From NCBI GenBank assembly GCA_019188255.1, contig JAETXT010000006.1, positions 620,001 to 684,000 on the forward strand: a stretch of DNA of 64,000 nt, written 5' to 3'. The stretch is from Verticillium longisporum. Taxonomy: Eukaryota; Ascomycota; Sordariomycetes; Glomerellales; Plectosphaerellaceae. Below the pieces are notes generated by a model. It worked only from the letters and a program-made list of their open reading frames with translations. It did no database searches and was not told where the DNA came from. Positions within the stretch are counted from its first letter, which is position 1, and each line of letters starts with the position of its first letter. Of the stretch, positions 20,111 to 34,996 are shown in pieces. The position numbers and the translations under genes are program-made.

Positions 20111-23100
20111 TATTTTATTAATTATAGGGTTATCGTTTTTACTTCTAGGGTACTCGTTTTTAGGCTTTACTATATTTTTACTAATATTAATTACTTTTAC
20201 CCTTTAATTATTCTTTTCTTAATATCTAATTTATCCTTTAATCTTAATTATAACTTTATTAGAGCTTATTAGCGCTTCTAGTACTTAGTTTAGCGCTCCC
20301 TTAATTATTAAATCTATAGGGTTATTACTTTTAGTAATCTAATAAATTTTATCGACTTCGTATTCTTTATAGCTTTATTATAATATTATAAGATCTATTA
20401 TTAAGCGTTTCTCTACTATTATACTTAGTTAAATAAGGTATTAGTAGAGCGAGTAGCTATTAGTATAGATAATTATCTATAGGAGTAGTAGTTCTAAGCG
20501 TTTATAGATCTCTTAGAGCGTCTATTTAAGGATATAAGCTATATCGAAGCTATTAACTATATTATAGATTTCGCTAGCTAGAACTAAATATATAACCTAT
20601 TTATATTTAATAGATTATTAATAGAGGATATTACTATATACTATAAAGGTATTCTCTTAATTACTAGAATATTTATTATCTAGGAGGATAATGAATTTAA
20701 TCTATAAACTAAAGTCCTTATTATTAGTAAAGGAGCTATTAATAAATATATAAAATTAAACTATTAAGAGATCTAAATATATATAATTTAAGCTATAGCC
20801 TATATTAGCGATCTACTATTATATATATTTATTAAGCTATTTAAAGTCGTCCTCCTATAGGTTCTTAGCTTAAGCTATAATAGAGAAATCGAAGGCTATT
20901 TCTAATTAATAGGTTAAAGTAATATAAATACTATAAGCTCTCTAAGCGATATATTCCTCTTCTAAGCTCGCTATCCCTAGGGTTACTAGCTCTAGGCGAT
21001 TATTTTAACCTTTCTATTAAATCGTAAGATCTTTAATTCTAATTTTAATAATATAGCTATTAAAGATACTATTAGATCCTATATTAAGGATAGAAGTAGG
21101 CTTTATCTAGAAGCTAGTATTATCGAGCTCTATTTATTCCTTTTATATAAATATAGGCTCTCCGAGGTTAAAGGTATTATTAATCTATATTCTAATTAAT
21201 TTAAAGCTCTCTCTAGCTCTAGTTAGAAGTAAGTATAGATCGTAGCCTATTAGAATAGTATTTAGGCGCTCTCTATAATAGTATTAAGAGGTTATAAACT
21301 AATAGAGACCTAACTCTATAATACTATAGAGTAGCTTTATAATATAGAAGACGATTCTATTAAAGTATCTATATTATAGCTCCTTAGGAATATATAGGAG
21401 AATATTATATAATAGATCTATAATACTCTAAGTATAAGCTTAATTAATATTATAGAATATTAATTAATAGCTATATTATTATAATATTAAAGTAATTACT
21501 AGGATTAATCGTTAATTATAATATATAATCGTAAGCGATTATATTAATAGGGTTATCTTTTCTTAATTATTATATCCTTAAACTATTAATCTTAACTTCT
21601 TATATAGGGCTTAAAAGAGGCCTTTTACTTCTCTTATAAGCTAATATCTAAAGATCTTAATACTAGGAAACGTAGATCTCCTAATTAGTACGATTATTCT
21701 AGCTATTAGGAGTAAATCGATTTCCTCTTAATTAGACTATTTAAATAGCTTCCTAGGAATTATTATTCTATCTTTATTATATAGTTTAATAGCTAGATTA
21801 TAACTCTATTACTCCCTTTTAATAATAAATTAATATTCGATCTATAAAGTCCTAGTTATATTATTCTTATAATCTATAAAAGCCGTTTATAATAGATTTA
21901 TAATGTTTATTAACTTCCTAGGTCTCCTATATTATCGTAGTAGAATTAGCTCTAAATATTTAAATAGTTCTAGAATCTCTAGAATTCGAACTATTATTAT
22001 CTCCCTAATCTCTTAATCTAGCGATCTATTATATAGTTTAATATATATTCCTCTAAACTCTATTAGGCTATTAACTATATTAACTATAATTACTATATTA
22101 GAAACTAATATAACCTTATAAAGATTAATCTATTTCTCCTATTCTCGGAATATAAGAATATCGCTTCCTAGTTCTAGCGATCTTAATAATAATTATTTAA
22201 TATCTAATCTATTATAGGTATTAAGAGCATTATTAACTTTCTATTTAATAACTTTTCGCTAAAGCTCTACTATTATTTTATTAATTACTTTAATATACTA
22301 TATCTAGGTCGTAATAAGCGCTAAATTAATAGTAATCCTAGGCATTACCCTAAATACGAGTAATATAAGTACTAATCTATTAAGCCTAAAAGTATTATTT
22401 ACTACCTTTATAGCTCCTTAAAGTAACGATTCTAGGCTCGTATTATAAGACTCTACTTTTAAGATCTCGTATATTCTATATATTAGCTTATAATAGCTCT
22501 TAACCTTATTAATTAATTAATAGGCCTCTATAGGGATCTAATAGTAAGTTATACCTAGGAGGTATACCTCTACCCTTAATTCTATAAAGGCGAAGTTCGT
22601 TCTAGTATTAATAATTATAACGTCTAGAGGCCTAAGATAGGTATCTAATTAGTACTTCTTAAGGGCTTCCTATACTATATAAGCTATAAAATTAAGAATA
22701 AAAGTTATAGATTAGAATCCTATATTTATATTAATTATATAAAGAATAGGCTTTCTATTTAAATATATAATATCGATTAAAATCTCGTAATTAGAGTCGA
22801 TATTTAACTTTAAAGTAAATTTAAAGTATTATAGAGACTTCCCTCTAATTTAATAATAATAATAGAAGTAGTTTATTAGCTCTAGAACATCCTAATTTAT
22901 ATTATAGTCTACTCTTTAGAATAGGTTCTATAGCATTTCTATAGAGAACTATTTATAAATATATTAAAGCTCTATTTCTATTAGAAATACTACTTTATTA
23001 CTCTCTATCCCTATTATATATATAATCCTAGAGCTAATATAGGTCTTCGTATCTAGGAAGAACTATAAATAGCTCTATTTACGGAAAATAAGTATATACT

Positions 23101-25570
23101 CCTAGATCTCTTTAATATACTTTACTAGCTTATTATATATATTATCTAAATAGATTCCGAGATTATCTATATCCTTAATATAAAGTAGGAATAAAGTATC
23201 TATTAGGATAATATAGAACGTAATTCTCCTAATTAATATTAAAATAGTAATCTCCTCTATTATAGATATAGAGTTTCCTATTCCGAATTTTATTCTAGCC
23301 CCTATTCCCTATTTATTAATTATTAAATTTAATATTAAGGCTATTAAAGCCTTTATCTATAAAGCTCCTATTATAGAAACTAATACTATATTTATATTAA
23401 GGATAATACTATACTATATGGAAGTATTATTAATCTAATATTAAATAAAGAGCTATTCTATTAAAGCTATTATTTTAGCCTTCGGACTATTCCCCTTAAT
23501 TCTATATTAGAACGATTTATTTACTAAGAAGTATATAATATAAGTATTTATTAATTCGCTCTTAGGATTAAACCTATAAATATTATCTACTCCTAGCTTA
23601 TTAGAAGGAGGATTATCTAATTCCGAGCTCTTAATAGGTTCTATTATTATTAAAAACTAATAATATCCCTTCTATTAATCCCTATATACTTCCTATATAT
23701 ATTTCTATTATTCTTTTAAATATTCTTATTCTTTAAGAGAGTACTTTATCGATCTATAATCTAGTTTAGAGTATATCTAGTATTTACGAATTCTAGTAAT
23801 CTAATAATCGTTAATTCTAGATACCGATTACTCTCTACGATCTCCCTTTCTATTAGCTTAATAATATCCGCTCCTATAACGTTTATTAATATAGAAGTAT
23901 TTAAGCGTTTTAATATTCTCCTCTACCTTTAATATATTCTTAAACTATATAGATAATATATTAAAAGATTATTCTAATATTATTAATATAATCTTTAGCT
24001 CTAGGATACTTTAAATTACCCTTAGAATATTTATATAAAGATAAATCTCTTCTTTAAATATAAAGCTAAATATTCTCTAATATTATTAAAGCTTATCTAG
24101 AAGGATCTAGAGAGCTTCTATTTATAGCTTTCTTATATTATTAGCTTCTATTATTATAGAGTAGAACGTTATTAAGCTCTAGTCTATATAATATTATATT
24201 CTATTAATCTCCGAATTAAATTATGATTTAATTATTAAATATATTTAATAGAGTCCTATATTCTAGTTTATATATTCTAGGAAGGAAGTTTATATATACT
24301 TTAGAAATATATTTAAGAAGAATATATAGAACTATATATAGCGGACTTATAATAGTTTATAAACGTCTATATAAATATATATTTTCTTATTACGGATATT
24401 ATAAATCTCCTTAGAATAATTACTCTCTTTATTCTAGAATAATATAAATTATTTAATTATAGCTCTATTAATTAATAAATTTACTAATTTATATAATAAT
24501 AGAATATAGTATTAAGCTAATAGATTCTAAGTACTATTTAGAAATAAAATCTTATTTCTTTTCAATTAAAGTATAATCTCTTATTAATTAAATTATTTAT
24601 TCTATTAATTAGATAACCCTAAAATTAAGGGCTATCGGGGATCTATCCTCCTTATTTATAGTTTTCGGATTCAGGATAGTTTAATATTCCTTATAGATTA
24701 TTATTTATCGTCCTATTAATCTCCCTATTTCTCTACTCTTTAGAGTATTAAATCTTAATTAATAAAAATTAATTCTATTATATTAAATATTTCTTTTTAT
24801 AAAAATATTAAAATTAATCTCTTTAATATCTTAGTATTTGCTACTCCTAGAAGAGGGATCCTATATTCTATTAAATATACCTTTAATATTTAAATAATCG
24901 TTATATTATAAGAGTTAAAGTCCTCTTTAATCTAGCTTTAGAAGTCTTCGATAAATACCTCTAAGAAGTAAACTCCCTTTATAATCTTATATATACTTAT
25001 TACTTTAAGGATCTAAGCGCTCTTAAGATCTATAGATATTAAATCTAATAATCTAGGGAACTATAATTCTATTCTATTAACGATAAAGTTAATATTGAGA
25101 CCCTTTTTAACCTTTTATATTAAGCGTAATATATTAAGTTCTTCTAGAATATTATCGAACTCCTATTATATCTTTTTAGCGCTCTTTAGCTCTATTATAG
25201 AGCTATTACTATAATCCGAGGAATTTATTATTATTAATTTTATTAAAGCTCTATTATAGCTAATTAACTATTCTATAAAGCTTCCTTTATCGGGTTAATA
25301 GATAATAATATAGCCTATATAATAATCTTAGGTATAGGAGTCCTAAGATACTTAAAGTAGATAATACTCTTATAGATTATATAAAAGAGGGTTTCTCTAT
25401 TATTAAGCTCTTATAAGAGTCCTAAAATATTTAAAGTAAATAGTACTCTTACGATTACTTATAAAGTATAATCGATAAGCTTATTTATAATAAGTTTACT
25501 ATTTATAGGATTGATCCTAACTTCTCTAGCTCTAGCTATTCTATATTATATTAAATGTAATATTAATTAA

Positions 25571-25859
25571 TATTAAGAGGGCTTTACTATTTATATAAAC
25601 TCTAATTTATTACTTTAACTATATTTAAGAGCTCTAAATAGATAGAATAGGTAATATAAGACTTATAATAATTATTAATACTATCTCTCTAAATTACTAT
25701 TACTTATATAAATTAGATATACCTATTTAATTTACTAATTATATAAGCTATAAATTATATACTCCTAAGAGCTATAAATCCTAGCCCTAGTAATTACTAT
25801 ATCGGTAAATCCTATATAGTAATTACTACCCTAAGCGATTCCCTAATATTAGTTTAATA
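25571..25859 (-). repeat. Copia LTR copy C (5' LTR)
   Basis: 289-bp LTR at the right end of the leftward element. It contains the same TTTATATAA TATA-like box near its inner end as the other copies. Confidence 0.85.
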
Positions 25860-26905
25860 CTAGGAGTTATTATTCTACCTTTATTATATAATTTAATAAT
25901 TAAATTATAACCCTATTATTCCCTTTTAATAATAAATTAGTATTTAATCTATAAAGTCCTAATTATATTATTTTTATAATCTATAAAAGCTATTTATAAT
26001 AGATTTATAATATTGATTAACTTCCTAGGTCTCCTATATTATTATAATAGAATTAGCTCTAAGTATTTAAATAGCTCTAGGGTCTCTAGAGTTTATATTA
26101 TTATTATCTCCCTAATTTCTTAATTAAATAATCTATTATATAGCTTAATATATATTCCTCTAAACTCTATTAGGCTATTAATTATTTTAATTATAATTAC
26201 TATATTAGAAACCGATATAATCTTATAAAGATTAGTCTATTTCTCCTATTCTCGGAATATAAGAATATTATCTCCTAGTTCTAATAATCTTAATAATAAC
26301 TATTTAATATCTAATCTATTATAGGTATTAAGAGTATTATTAACCTTCTATTTAGCGATTATTTATTAAAGCTCTATTATTATTCTATTAACTACTTTAA
26401 AATACTACGTTTAGATTATAGTAAGCGCTAAATTAATAATAATCCTAGGTATTACCTTAAATATAAATAGTATAAATACTAATCTATTAAGCTTAATAAT
26501 ATCGTATATTACCTTTATAGCTTCTTAAAGTAGTAATTCTAGGCTTATATTATAAGACTCTACTTTTAAGATCTTATATATTCTATATATCGGCTTATAA
26601 TAGCTCTTAACCTTATTAATTAATTAATAGGCCTCTATAGGGATCTAATAATAGGTTATATTTAGGAGGCGTACCTCTACTTTAAATTCTATAGAAGTAA
26701 AGTTCGTTCTAATATTAATAATTATAATATCTAGAGGCCTTAAGATAAATATCTAATTAGTACCTCTTAAGGGCTTCCTATACTATATAAGCTATAAAAT
26801 TAAGAATAAAAGTTATAGATTAGAATCCTATATTTATATTAATTATATAAAGAATAGGCTTTCTATTTAAATATATAATATTAATTAAAATCTTATATTT
26901 AAAGT
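25860..26905 (-). mobile_element. Copia internal fragment (leftward coding), orphaned
   Basis: Matches about 21739-22785 of the neighbouring complete element (RT to integrase part) in the same orientation but has no LTR of its own. It abuts LTR C on the left and LTR D on the right. It is the remnant of an older copy broken by insertions or recombination. Confidence 0.7.
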
Positions 26906-27194
26906 TATTAAACTAATATTAGGGGATTACCTAGGTCGGTAATTACTATATAGGATTTACCGATATAGTAATTACTAGGGCTAGGATTTATAGCTATTAG
27001 GAGTACGTAATTTATAGCTTACGTAATCGGTAAATTAGATAGGTATATCTAATTTATATAAATAGTAGTAATTTAGAGAGATAGTATTAATAATTATTAT
27101 ACGTCTTATATTACCTACCCTACTTATTTAGAGCTCTTAGATATAGCTAAAGTAATAAATTAGGGTTTATATAAATAGTAAAGCCCTCTTAATA
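26906..27194 (+). repeat. Copia LTR copy D (5' LTR)
   Basis: 289 bp, inverted relative to copies A-C. The inner side is followed by CTAATTAGTATTATATT, identical or nearly so after LTR F, marking the start of the internal region. Confidence 0.85.
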
Positions 27195-30100
27195 CTAATT
27201 AGTATTATATTTAATATAATATAGAATAGCTAGAGCTAGAGAAGTTAAAATCGATCCTATACATAGTAAATTTACTATATATAAGCTTATCGATTACGCT
27301 TTATAAGTAATTATAAGAGTACCGTTTATTTTAAGTATTTTAGGACTCTTATAAGAGCTTAATAATAGAGAAACCCTCTATTATATAATCTATAAGAATA
27401 CCATCTACTTCGAGTATCTTAAGACTCCTATATTTAAGATTATAATTTAAGCTATATTACTAGCTATTAATTTAATAAACGAAGCTTTATAGAATAGTTA
27501 ATTAGTTATAGTAGAGCTTTAAAAAAAATTAATAATAATAAGCTCCTTAGATTATAATAATAGCTCTATAATAGAGCTAGAGAGTACTAAAAAGATATAA
27601 TAGGAGTTTAATAGTATTCTAGAAGAACTTAGTATATTACGCTTAATATAGAAGGTTAAGAAAGGTCTTAATATTAACTTTATTATTAATAGAATAGAAT
27701 TATAGTTCCCTAGATTATTAGATTTAATATCTATAGATCTTAAGAGCGCTTAGATCCTTAAAGTAATAAGTATATATAGGACTATAAAGGGAGTTTACTT
27801 CTTAGAAGTATTTATCGAAGACTTCTAAAACTAGACTAAAGAGGACTTTAATTCCTATAATATAATAATTATTCGAATATTAAAACTATATCTAATAGAG
27901 TATAGGATCCCTCTTCTAGGAGTAATAAATATTAAGATATTAAAGAGATTAATATTAATATTCTTATAAGAGGAAATACTTAATATAATAGAATTAATTA
28001 TTATTAACTAGGATTTAATATTCTAAAGAATAGAGGAATAGGGAGATTAATAGGACGATGAATAATAACCTATAAGGAATACTTAGCTATCCTAAATCCG
28101 AAAACTACGAATAAGGAGGATAGATCCCCGATCGCCCCTAATTCTAAAGTTATTTAATTAATAAAGTAAATAATCTAGTTAATAAGAGATTATATTTTAA
28201 TTATAAAGAAATAAAACCTTATCCTTAAATATTATATAGAACCTATTAGCTTAGTATTATATTCTATTATTATATAAATTAATAAATTTATTAGTCGATA
28301 GAGTTATAATTAAGTAATTTATATTATTATAGAATAAGGAGAATAATTACTTTAAAGAGACCTATAATATCCTTAATAATAAAATATATATTTTTATAGA
28401 CGTTTACGAACTATTATAAATCCGCTATATATAGCTCTATATACTCGTCCTAAGTATATTTTTAAAGTATATATAAACTTTCTTCCTACAGTATATAAAC
28501 TAGAGTATAGGATTCTATTAAATATATTTAGCGATTTTTAATTTAGAGATTAATAGAGTATAATATTATATAGATTAGAACTTAATAATGTTCTATTCTA
28601 TAATAATAGAAGCTAATAATATAGGAAAGCTATAAATAGAAATTCTCTAGATCTTTCTAGATAGGCTTTAATAGTATTAGAGAATACTTAGCCCTATATT
28701 TAAAGAAGAGATTTATTTTTATATAAATACTCTAAGAATAGTTTAAAGTATCTTAGAGCTAAAGATTATATTAATAAAATTAGAGCGATCTTTTAATATA
28801 CTATTTATATAGTTTAAGAGTATATTAAAAATAGAGGAGAATACTAGAATGCTTAAATACTTCTATATTAATAAACGTTATAAGAGTAGATATCGCTAAG
28901 CTAATAGAAAGGGAGATCGTAGAGAGTAGTTAGTATATAGAATTAATAATTGTTAATTATCTAGAATTCGTAAATACTAGATATACTCTAAATTAGATTA
29001 TAGATCGATAAAGTACTCCCCTAAGGAATAATAATATTCGAAAGAATAATAGAAACGTATATAGGAAGTATATAGGGATTAATAGAAGGGATATTATTAA
29101 TTTTTAATAATAATAGAACCTATTAAGAGCTTAGAATTAAATAATCCTGTTTCCGATAAACTAAGAATAGATAATATTTATAAACCTAATCCTAAGAATG
29201 AATTAATAAATACTTATATTATATACTTTCTAATAAATAAATCGTTTTAAGATAGAATTAGGGGGAATAGCCTAAAGGCTAAAATAATAGCTCTAATAGA
29301 GTAGCTCTTTATTTAATATTAGATTAATAGTACTTCTATTTAATATAGTATTATCTCTAATATAAGTATAATATTAGTTTCTATAATAGGAGCTTTATAA
29401 ATAAAAGCCTTAATAGCCTTAATATTAAACTTAATAATTAATAAATAGGGAATAGAGGCTAGAATAAGATTTAGAATAGGAAACCCTATATTTATAATAA
29501 AGGAGATTATTATTCTAATATTAATTAAGGGAATTAGGTTCTATATCGTCCTAATAGATATTCTATTCCTACTTTATATTAAGGATATAGATAATCTTAG
29601 AATCTATTTAGATAATATATATAATAAGCTAGTAAAGCGTATTAAGGAGATCTAAGAGCGTATACCTATTTTCTATAAATAGGGCTATTTATAGTTCTTT
29701 CTAGATACGAAGGCCTATATTAGCTCTAGGATTATATATATAATAGGGATAGAGAGTAATAGAGTAGTATTTCTAATAGAAATAGAGCTTTAATATATTT
29801 ATAAACGGTTTAATTACCTATTTATAGAGAAGCTATAGAACTTATTCTAGAGAGTAGACTATAATATAAATCGGGATGCTCTAGAGCTAATAAATCGCTT
29901 CTATTATTATTATTAGATTAAAAGGAAATCTCTATAATACTTTAAATTTACTTTAAAATTAAATATCGACTCTAATTACGAGATTTTAATCGATATTATA
30001 TATTTAAATAGAAAGCCTATTCTTTATATAATTAATATAAATATAGGATTCTAATCTATAACTTTTATTCTTAATTTTATAGCTTATATAGTATAGGAAG

Positions 30101-32602
30101 CCCTTAAGAGGTACTAATTAGATCTATATCTTAGGCCTCTAGATATTATAATTATTAATACTAAAATGAACTTTACTTCTATAGAGTTTAGGGTAGAGGT
30201 ATACTTCCTAGGTATAACCTATTATTAGATCCCTATAAAGGCCTATTAATTAATTAATAAAGTTAAGAGCTACTATAAACTAATATATAAAGTATATAAG
30301 ATCTTAAAGGTAGAGTCTCGTAATATAAGCCTAGAATCGCTACTTTAAGGAGCTATAAAGGTAATAAACGATATTACTAGGCCTAATAGATTAATACTTA
30401 TATTACTCGTATTTAGGGTAATACCTAGGATTAATATTAATTTAGCGCCTATTACGACCTAAGCATAGTACGCTAAAGTAGTTAATAAAGCGATAGCGGA
30501 GCTTTAGTAAATAGTCGCTAAATAGAAGATTAATAATACTCTTAATATTTATAATAGATTAGATATTAAATAATTACTATTAAGGTTACTAGAGCTAGGA
30601 AGCAATATTCTTATATTCCGAGAATAAGAGAAATAGATTAATCTTTATAAGGTTATATTAATTTCTAATATAGCGATTATAGTTAATATAGTTAATAGCT
30701 TAATAGAGTTTAGAGGAATATACGTTAAGCTATATAATAGATCGCTAGATTAAGAGATTAGGGAGATAATAGTAATTCGAATTCTAGAGATTCTAGAACT
30801 ATTTAAATACTTAGAGCTAATTCTACTACGACGATATAGGAGACCTAGGAAGTTAATAAATATTACGAATCTATTATAAACGGCTTTTATAGATTATAAG
30901 AATAATATAACTAGGACTTTATAGATTAAGCGCTAATTTATTATTAAAAGGGAATAGTAAAAGTATAACCTAGCTATTTAATTATATAATGAAAGTAGAA
31001 TAATAACCCCTAGGAAGCTATTTAAATAGTCTAATTAGGAGGAAGTCGATTTACTCCTAGTAATTAGAGTAATCGTACTAATTAGGAGATCCGCGTTTCC
31101 TAATATTAAGATCTTTAGATACTAGCTTATAAGAGAGGTAAAAGGCCTCCCTTAAGCCCTATATAAGAAGTTAAGATTAGTAATTTAAGGATATAATAAT
31201 TAAGAGAAGATAACCTTATTAACGTAATCGTTTACGATTATATACTATAATTAACGATTAATCCTAGTAATTACCCTAACGCTATAGTAATATAGCTATT
31301 AATTAATACTCTATAATATTAATTAAGCTTATACCTAGAGCGCTATAGATCTATTATATAACGTTCTCCTATATATTCCTAAGGAGCTATAATATAGATA
31401 TTTAAATAGAATCGTCTTCTATATTATAAAGCTATTCTATAATATTATAGAATTAGGTCTTTATTAATTTATAATTTATTAGCGCTATTATAGAGAGCGT
31501 TTAAATGCTATTCTAATAGGCTACGATCTATATTTACTTCTAACTAGAGCTAGAGAGAGCTTTAGATTAATCGGAATATAGATTAACGATACCCTTAACC
31601 TTAGAGAGGCCGTATTTATATAAAAGGAATAAATATAGCTTAAAAGCGCTAGCCTCTAAGTAAAGCCTACTTCTATCTTTAATATAGGATCTAATAGTAT
31701 CTTTAACGGCTATATTACTAAAGTTAGAATTAAAGATCTTACGATTTAATAGAAAGGCTAAGGTAATCGCCTAGAGCTAGTAACCCTAAGGATAGTAAGC
31801 TTAGAGTAGGAATATATCGCCTAGAGAGCTTATAGTATCTATATTACTTTAACCTATTAATTAGAGGTAGCCTTCGATTTCTCTATTATAGCTTAAGCTA
31901 AAAACCTATAGGAAGAAGACTTTAAATAGCTTAATAAACGTATATAATAATAGATCGCTAATATAGGCTATAGCCTGAATTATATATACCTAGATCTCTT
32001 AATAGCTTAATTTTACGTATTTATTAATAGCTCCTTCGTTAATAATAAGGACCTTAGTTTATAGATCGGATTCATTATCCTCCTAGGTAATAAACGTTCT
32101 AGCGATTAGGAGAACGCCTTTATAGTATATAATAATATCCTCTATTAATAATCTATTAAATATAAATAGATTATACGTTTAATTCTAGTTAGCGAAATCT
32201 ATAATATAATTAATAGCTTTAACGTAGCTTATATCCTTAAATAGATACTCTAAGAGATCTATAAACGCTTAGAACTACTACTCCTATAGATAGTTATCTA
32301 TATTAATAGCTATTTATTCTACTAATACTTTATTTAATTAAGTATAATAATAGATAAATGCTTAATAATAGATCTTATAGCATTATAGTAAAGCTATAAA
32401 GAATACGAAGTTAACGAAATTCGTTAGATCGCTAGAAGCGATAACCTTATAGATTTAATAATTAAAGGAGTACTAAACTAAGTACTAGAAGCGCTAATAA
32501 GCTCTAACGAAATTATAATTAAGATTAAAGGATAGATTAAATATTAAGAAAAGAATAATTAAGGAATAAAAATAATTAATATTAATAAAAATATAGTAAA
32601 GC
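26906..32602 (+). mobile_element. Truncated Ty1/copia element, coding rightward, 3' end missing
   Basis: Begins with 5' LTR D (26906-27194) and continues through gag, integrase (about 29.5-30.5 kb) and RT/RNase H (about 31.1-32.56 kb), all RIP-destroyed. It stops just after RNase H at an AAAGC shared with the next copy (32598-32602). The antisense-ORF segment and 3' LTR are absent. Confidence 0.8.
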
Positions 32603-34996
32603 TATTATTTTAGCCTTCGGACTACTCTCTTTAATTCTATATTAGAACGATGTATTTACTAGGAAGTATATAATATAGGTATTTATTAATTCGCTCTTAG
32701 GATTAGATTTATAAATATTATTTATATCTAGTTTATTAGAAATAGGATTATCTAATTCTAAGCTTTTAATAGGTTCTATTACTATTAGAAATTAATAATA
32801 TCCTTTCTATTAATCTCTATATACTTCTTATATACGTTTCTATTACTCCTTCGAGTATTATTATTCTTTAAAAGAATACTTTATTAATCTATAATCTAGT
32901 TTAGAATATATTTAATATTTATGAATTCTAAATAATTAATAATTAATAATTCTATATATTAACTATTCTCTATAATCTCCCTTTCTATTAGCCTAATAAT
33001 ATCCGCTCCTTTAACGTTTATCGGTATAGAAATACTTAAATATTCTAATATTCTCCTCTACCTTTAATATACTCTTAAGCTATATAGATAGCATATTAAA
33101 AGATCGCTTTAATCTTATTAATATATTCTTTAGCTCTAGGATACTTTAAACCGCTTTTAGAGTATTTATATAGAGATAAGTCTCTTCCTGAAATATAGGG
33201 CTAAGTATTTTCTAATATTATTAAAGCCTATTTAGAAGGATCTAGAGAACTTCTATTTATAGCTTTCTTATATTATTAACTTCTACTATTATAGAATAGA
33301 ATATTATTAAGCTCTAATCTATATAATACTATATTCTATTAATCTCTAAATCGAATTATTATTTAATCGCTAAATATATTTAATAAAGTCCTATATTCTA
33401 ATTTATATATTCTAGGAAGAAGGTTTATATATATTCTAAAAGTATAGTTAGGAAGAGTATATAGAGCTATATATAATAGATTTATAATAATTCGTAAACG
33501 TCTATAAAGATATTTATTTTATTATTAAGGATATTATATATCTCCCTAGAATAATTATTCTCTTTATTCTAGAATAATATAAATTATTTAATTATAGTTC
33601 TATTAATTAATAAATTTATTAATTTATATAATAATAGAATATAATACTAAGCTAATAGGTTCTAGGTATTATTTAGAAATAAAGTCTTATTTCTTCTTAA
33701 TTAAAGTATAATCTCTTATTAATTAGATTATTTACTCTATTAATTAGATAACCCTAGAACTAAGGGCTATTAAGGATCTATCCTCCCTATTTATAGTTTT
33801 TAGATTTAGGATAGCTAAGTATTCCTTATAAATTACTATTTATTATCCTATTAATCTCTTTATTCCTCTACTCTTTAGAATATTAAATCCTAATTAATAA
33901 TAATCGATTCTATTATATTAAATATTTCCTCTTATAAGAATATTAATATTAATCTCTTTAATATTTTAGTATTTATTATTCTTAGAAGAGGGATCTTATA
34001 CTCTATTAGATATACCTTTAATACTTAAATAATTATTATATTATAGGAATTAAAGTCCTTTTTAGTTTAGCTTTAGAAGTCTTCGATAAATACTTCTAAG
34101 AAGTAAACTCCTTTTATAATCCGATATATACTTATTATTTTAAGGATCTAAGCGCTCTTAAGATCTATAGATATTAAATCTAATAATCTAAGGAATTATA
34201 ATTCTATTCTATTAATAATAAAGTTAATATTAAGATTCTTCCTAATTTTCTATATTAAATATAATATATTAAGTTCCTCTAAAATACTATTAAAGTCTTA
34301 TTATATCTTTTTTAGCGCTCTCTAGCTCTATTATAGAGCTATTATTATAATCTAAGGAGCTTACTATAATTAGTTTTATTAAAGCTCTATTATAGCTAAT
34401 TAATTATTCTATAGAGCTTTATTTATTAAGGTTAATAGTTAATAATATAGCTTAAATAGTAATTTTAAATATAAGAATCCTAAAATACTCGAAGTAGATA
34501 GTACTCCTATAGATTATATAATAGAGGGTTTCTCTATTATTAAGCTCTTATAAGAGTCTTAAAATATTTAAAGTAAATAGTACTCTTACGATTATTTATA
34601 AAGTATAATTAATAAGTTTATATATAGTAAATTTACTATTAATAAGATCGATCTTGACTTCTCTAGCTCTAGCTATTCTATATTATATTAAATATAATAT
34701 TAATTAGTATTAAGAGGGCTTTATTATTTATATAAACCTTAATTTATTATTTTAGCTATATTTAAGAGCTCTAAATAGGTAGGGTAAGTAATATAAGATT
34801 TATAATAATTATTAATATTATCTCTCTAAATTACTACTATTTATATAAATTAGATATATTTATTTAATTTACTAATTATATGAGCTATAAATTATATATT
34901 CTTAAGAGCTATAAATCCTAGCCCTAGTAATTATGATATTAGTAAATTCTATATAGTAATTACCGACCTAGGTAATCCCCTAAAGTTAATTTAATA
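32598..34996 (-). mobile_element. Truncated Ty1/copia element, coding leftward
   Basis: 5' LTR E is at 34708-34996 and the body matches positions 663-2774 and about 23467-25570 of other copies (gag to integrase start). It is cut at 32598, where it meets the preceding copy tail to tail. RIP-destroyed throughout. Confidence 0.8.
34708..34996 (-). repeat. Copia LTR copy E (5' LTR)
   Basis: 289 bp and the most diverged member of the family; its terminal sequence is TAATTTAATA instead of TAGTTTAATA on the plus strand. Confidence 0.8.

Larger units (their letters stand above)
18334..25859 (-). mobile_element. Complete Ty1/copia element, RIP-destroyed, coding leftward
   Basis: 7,526 bp bounded by two same-orientation LTRs (18334-18621 and 25571-25859). 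Read on the minus strand it carries fungal copia gag-pol: the integrase region near 23.2-22.5 kb (LDTKAY-, RFGHPS- and NFTSIEFR-like stretches) and RT/RNase H near 21.7-20.2 kb. All open frames are broken by stops that fit CAA/CAG/TGG codons hit by RIP. About 1.5 kb between RNase H and the 3' LTR (18622-20110) reads open instead on the plus strand. The 5-bp flanks (TAAGC left, CTAGG right) do not match, so recombination after insertion is possible. The right flank is a fragment of another copy. Confidence 0.85.

Noticed and set aside
18334..25859. First reading of the copia LTRs as plus-strand elements
   Set aside because: Integrase and RT frames are on the minus strand, so the LTR orientation was reversed.
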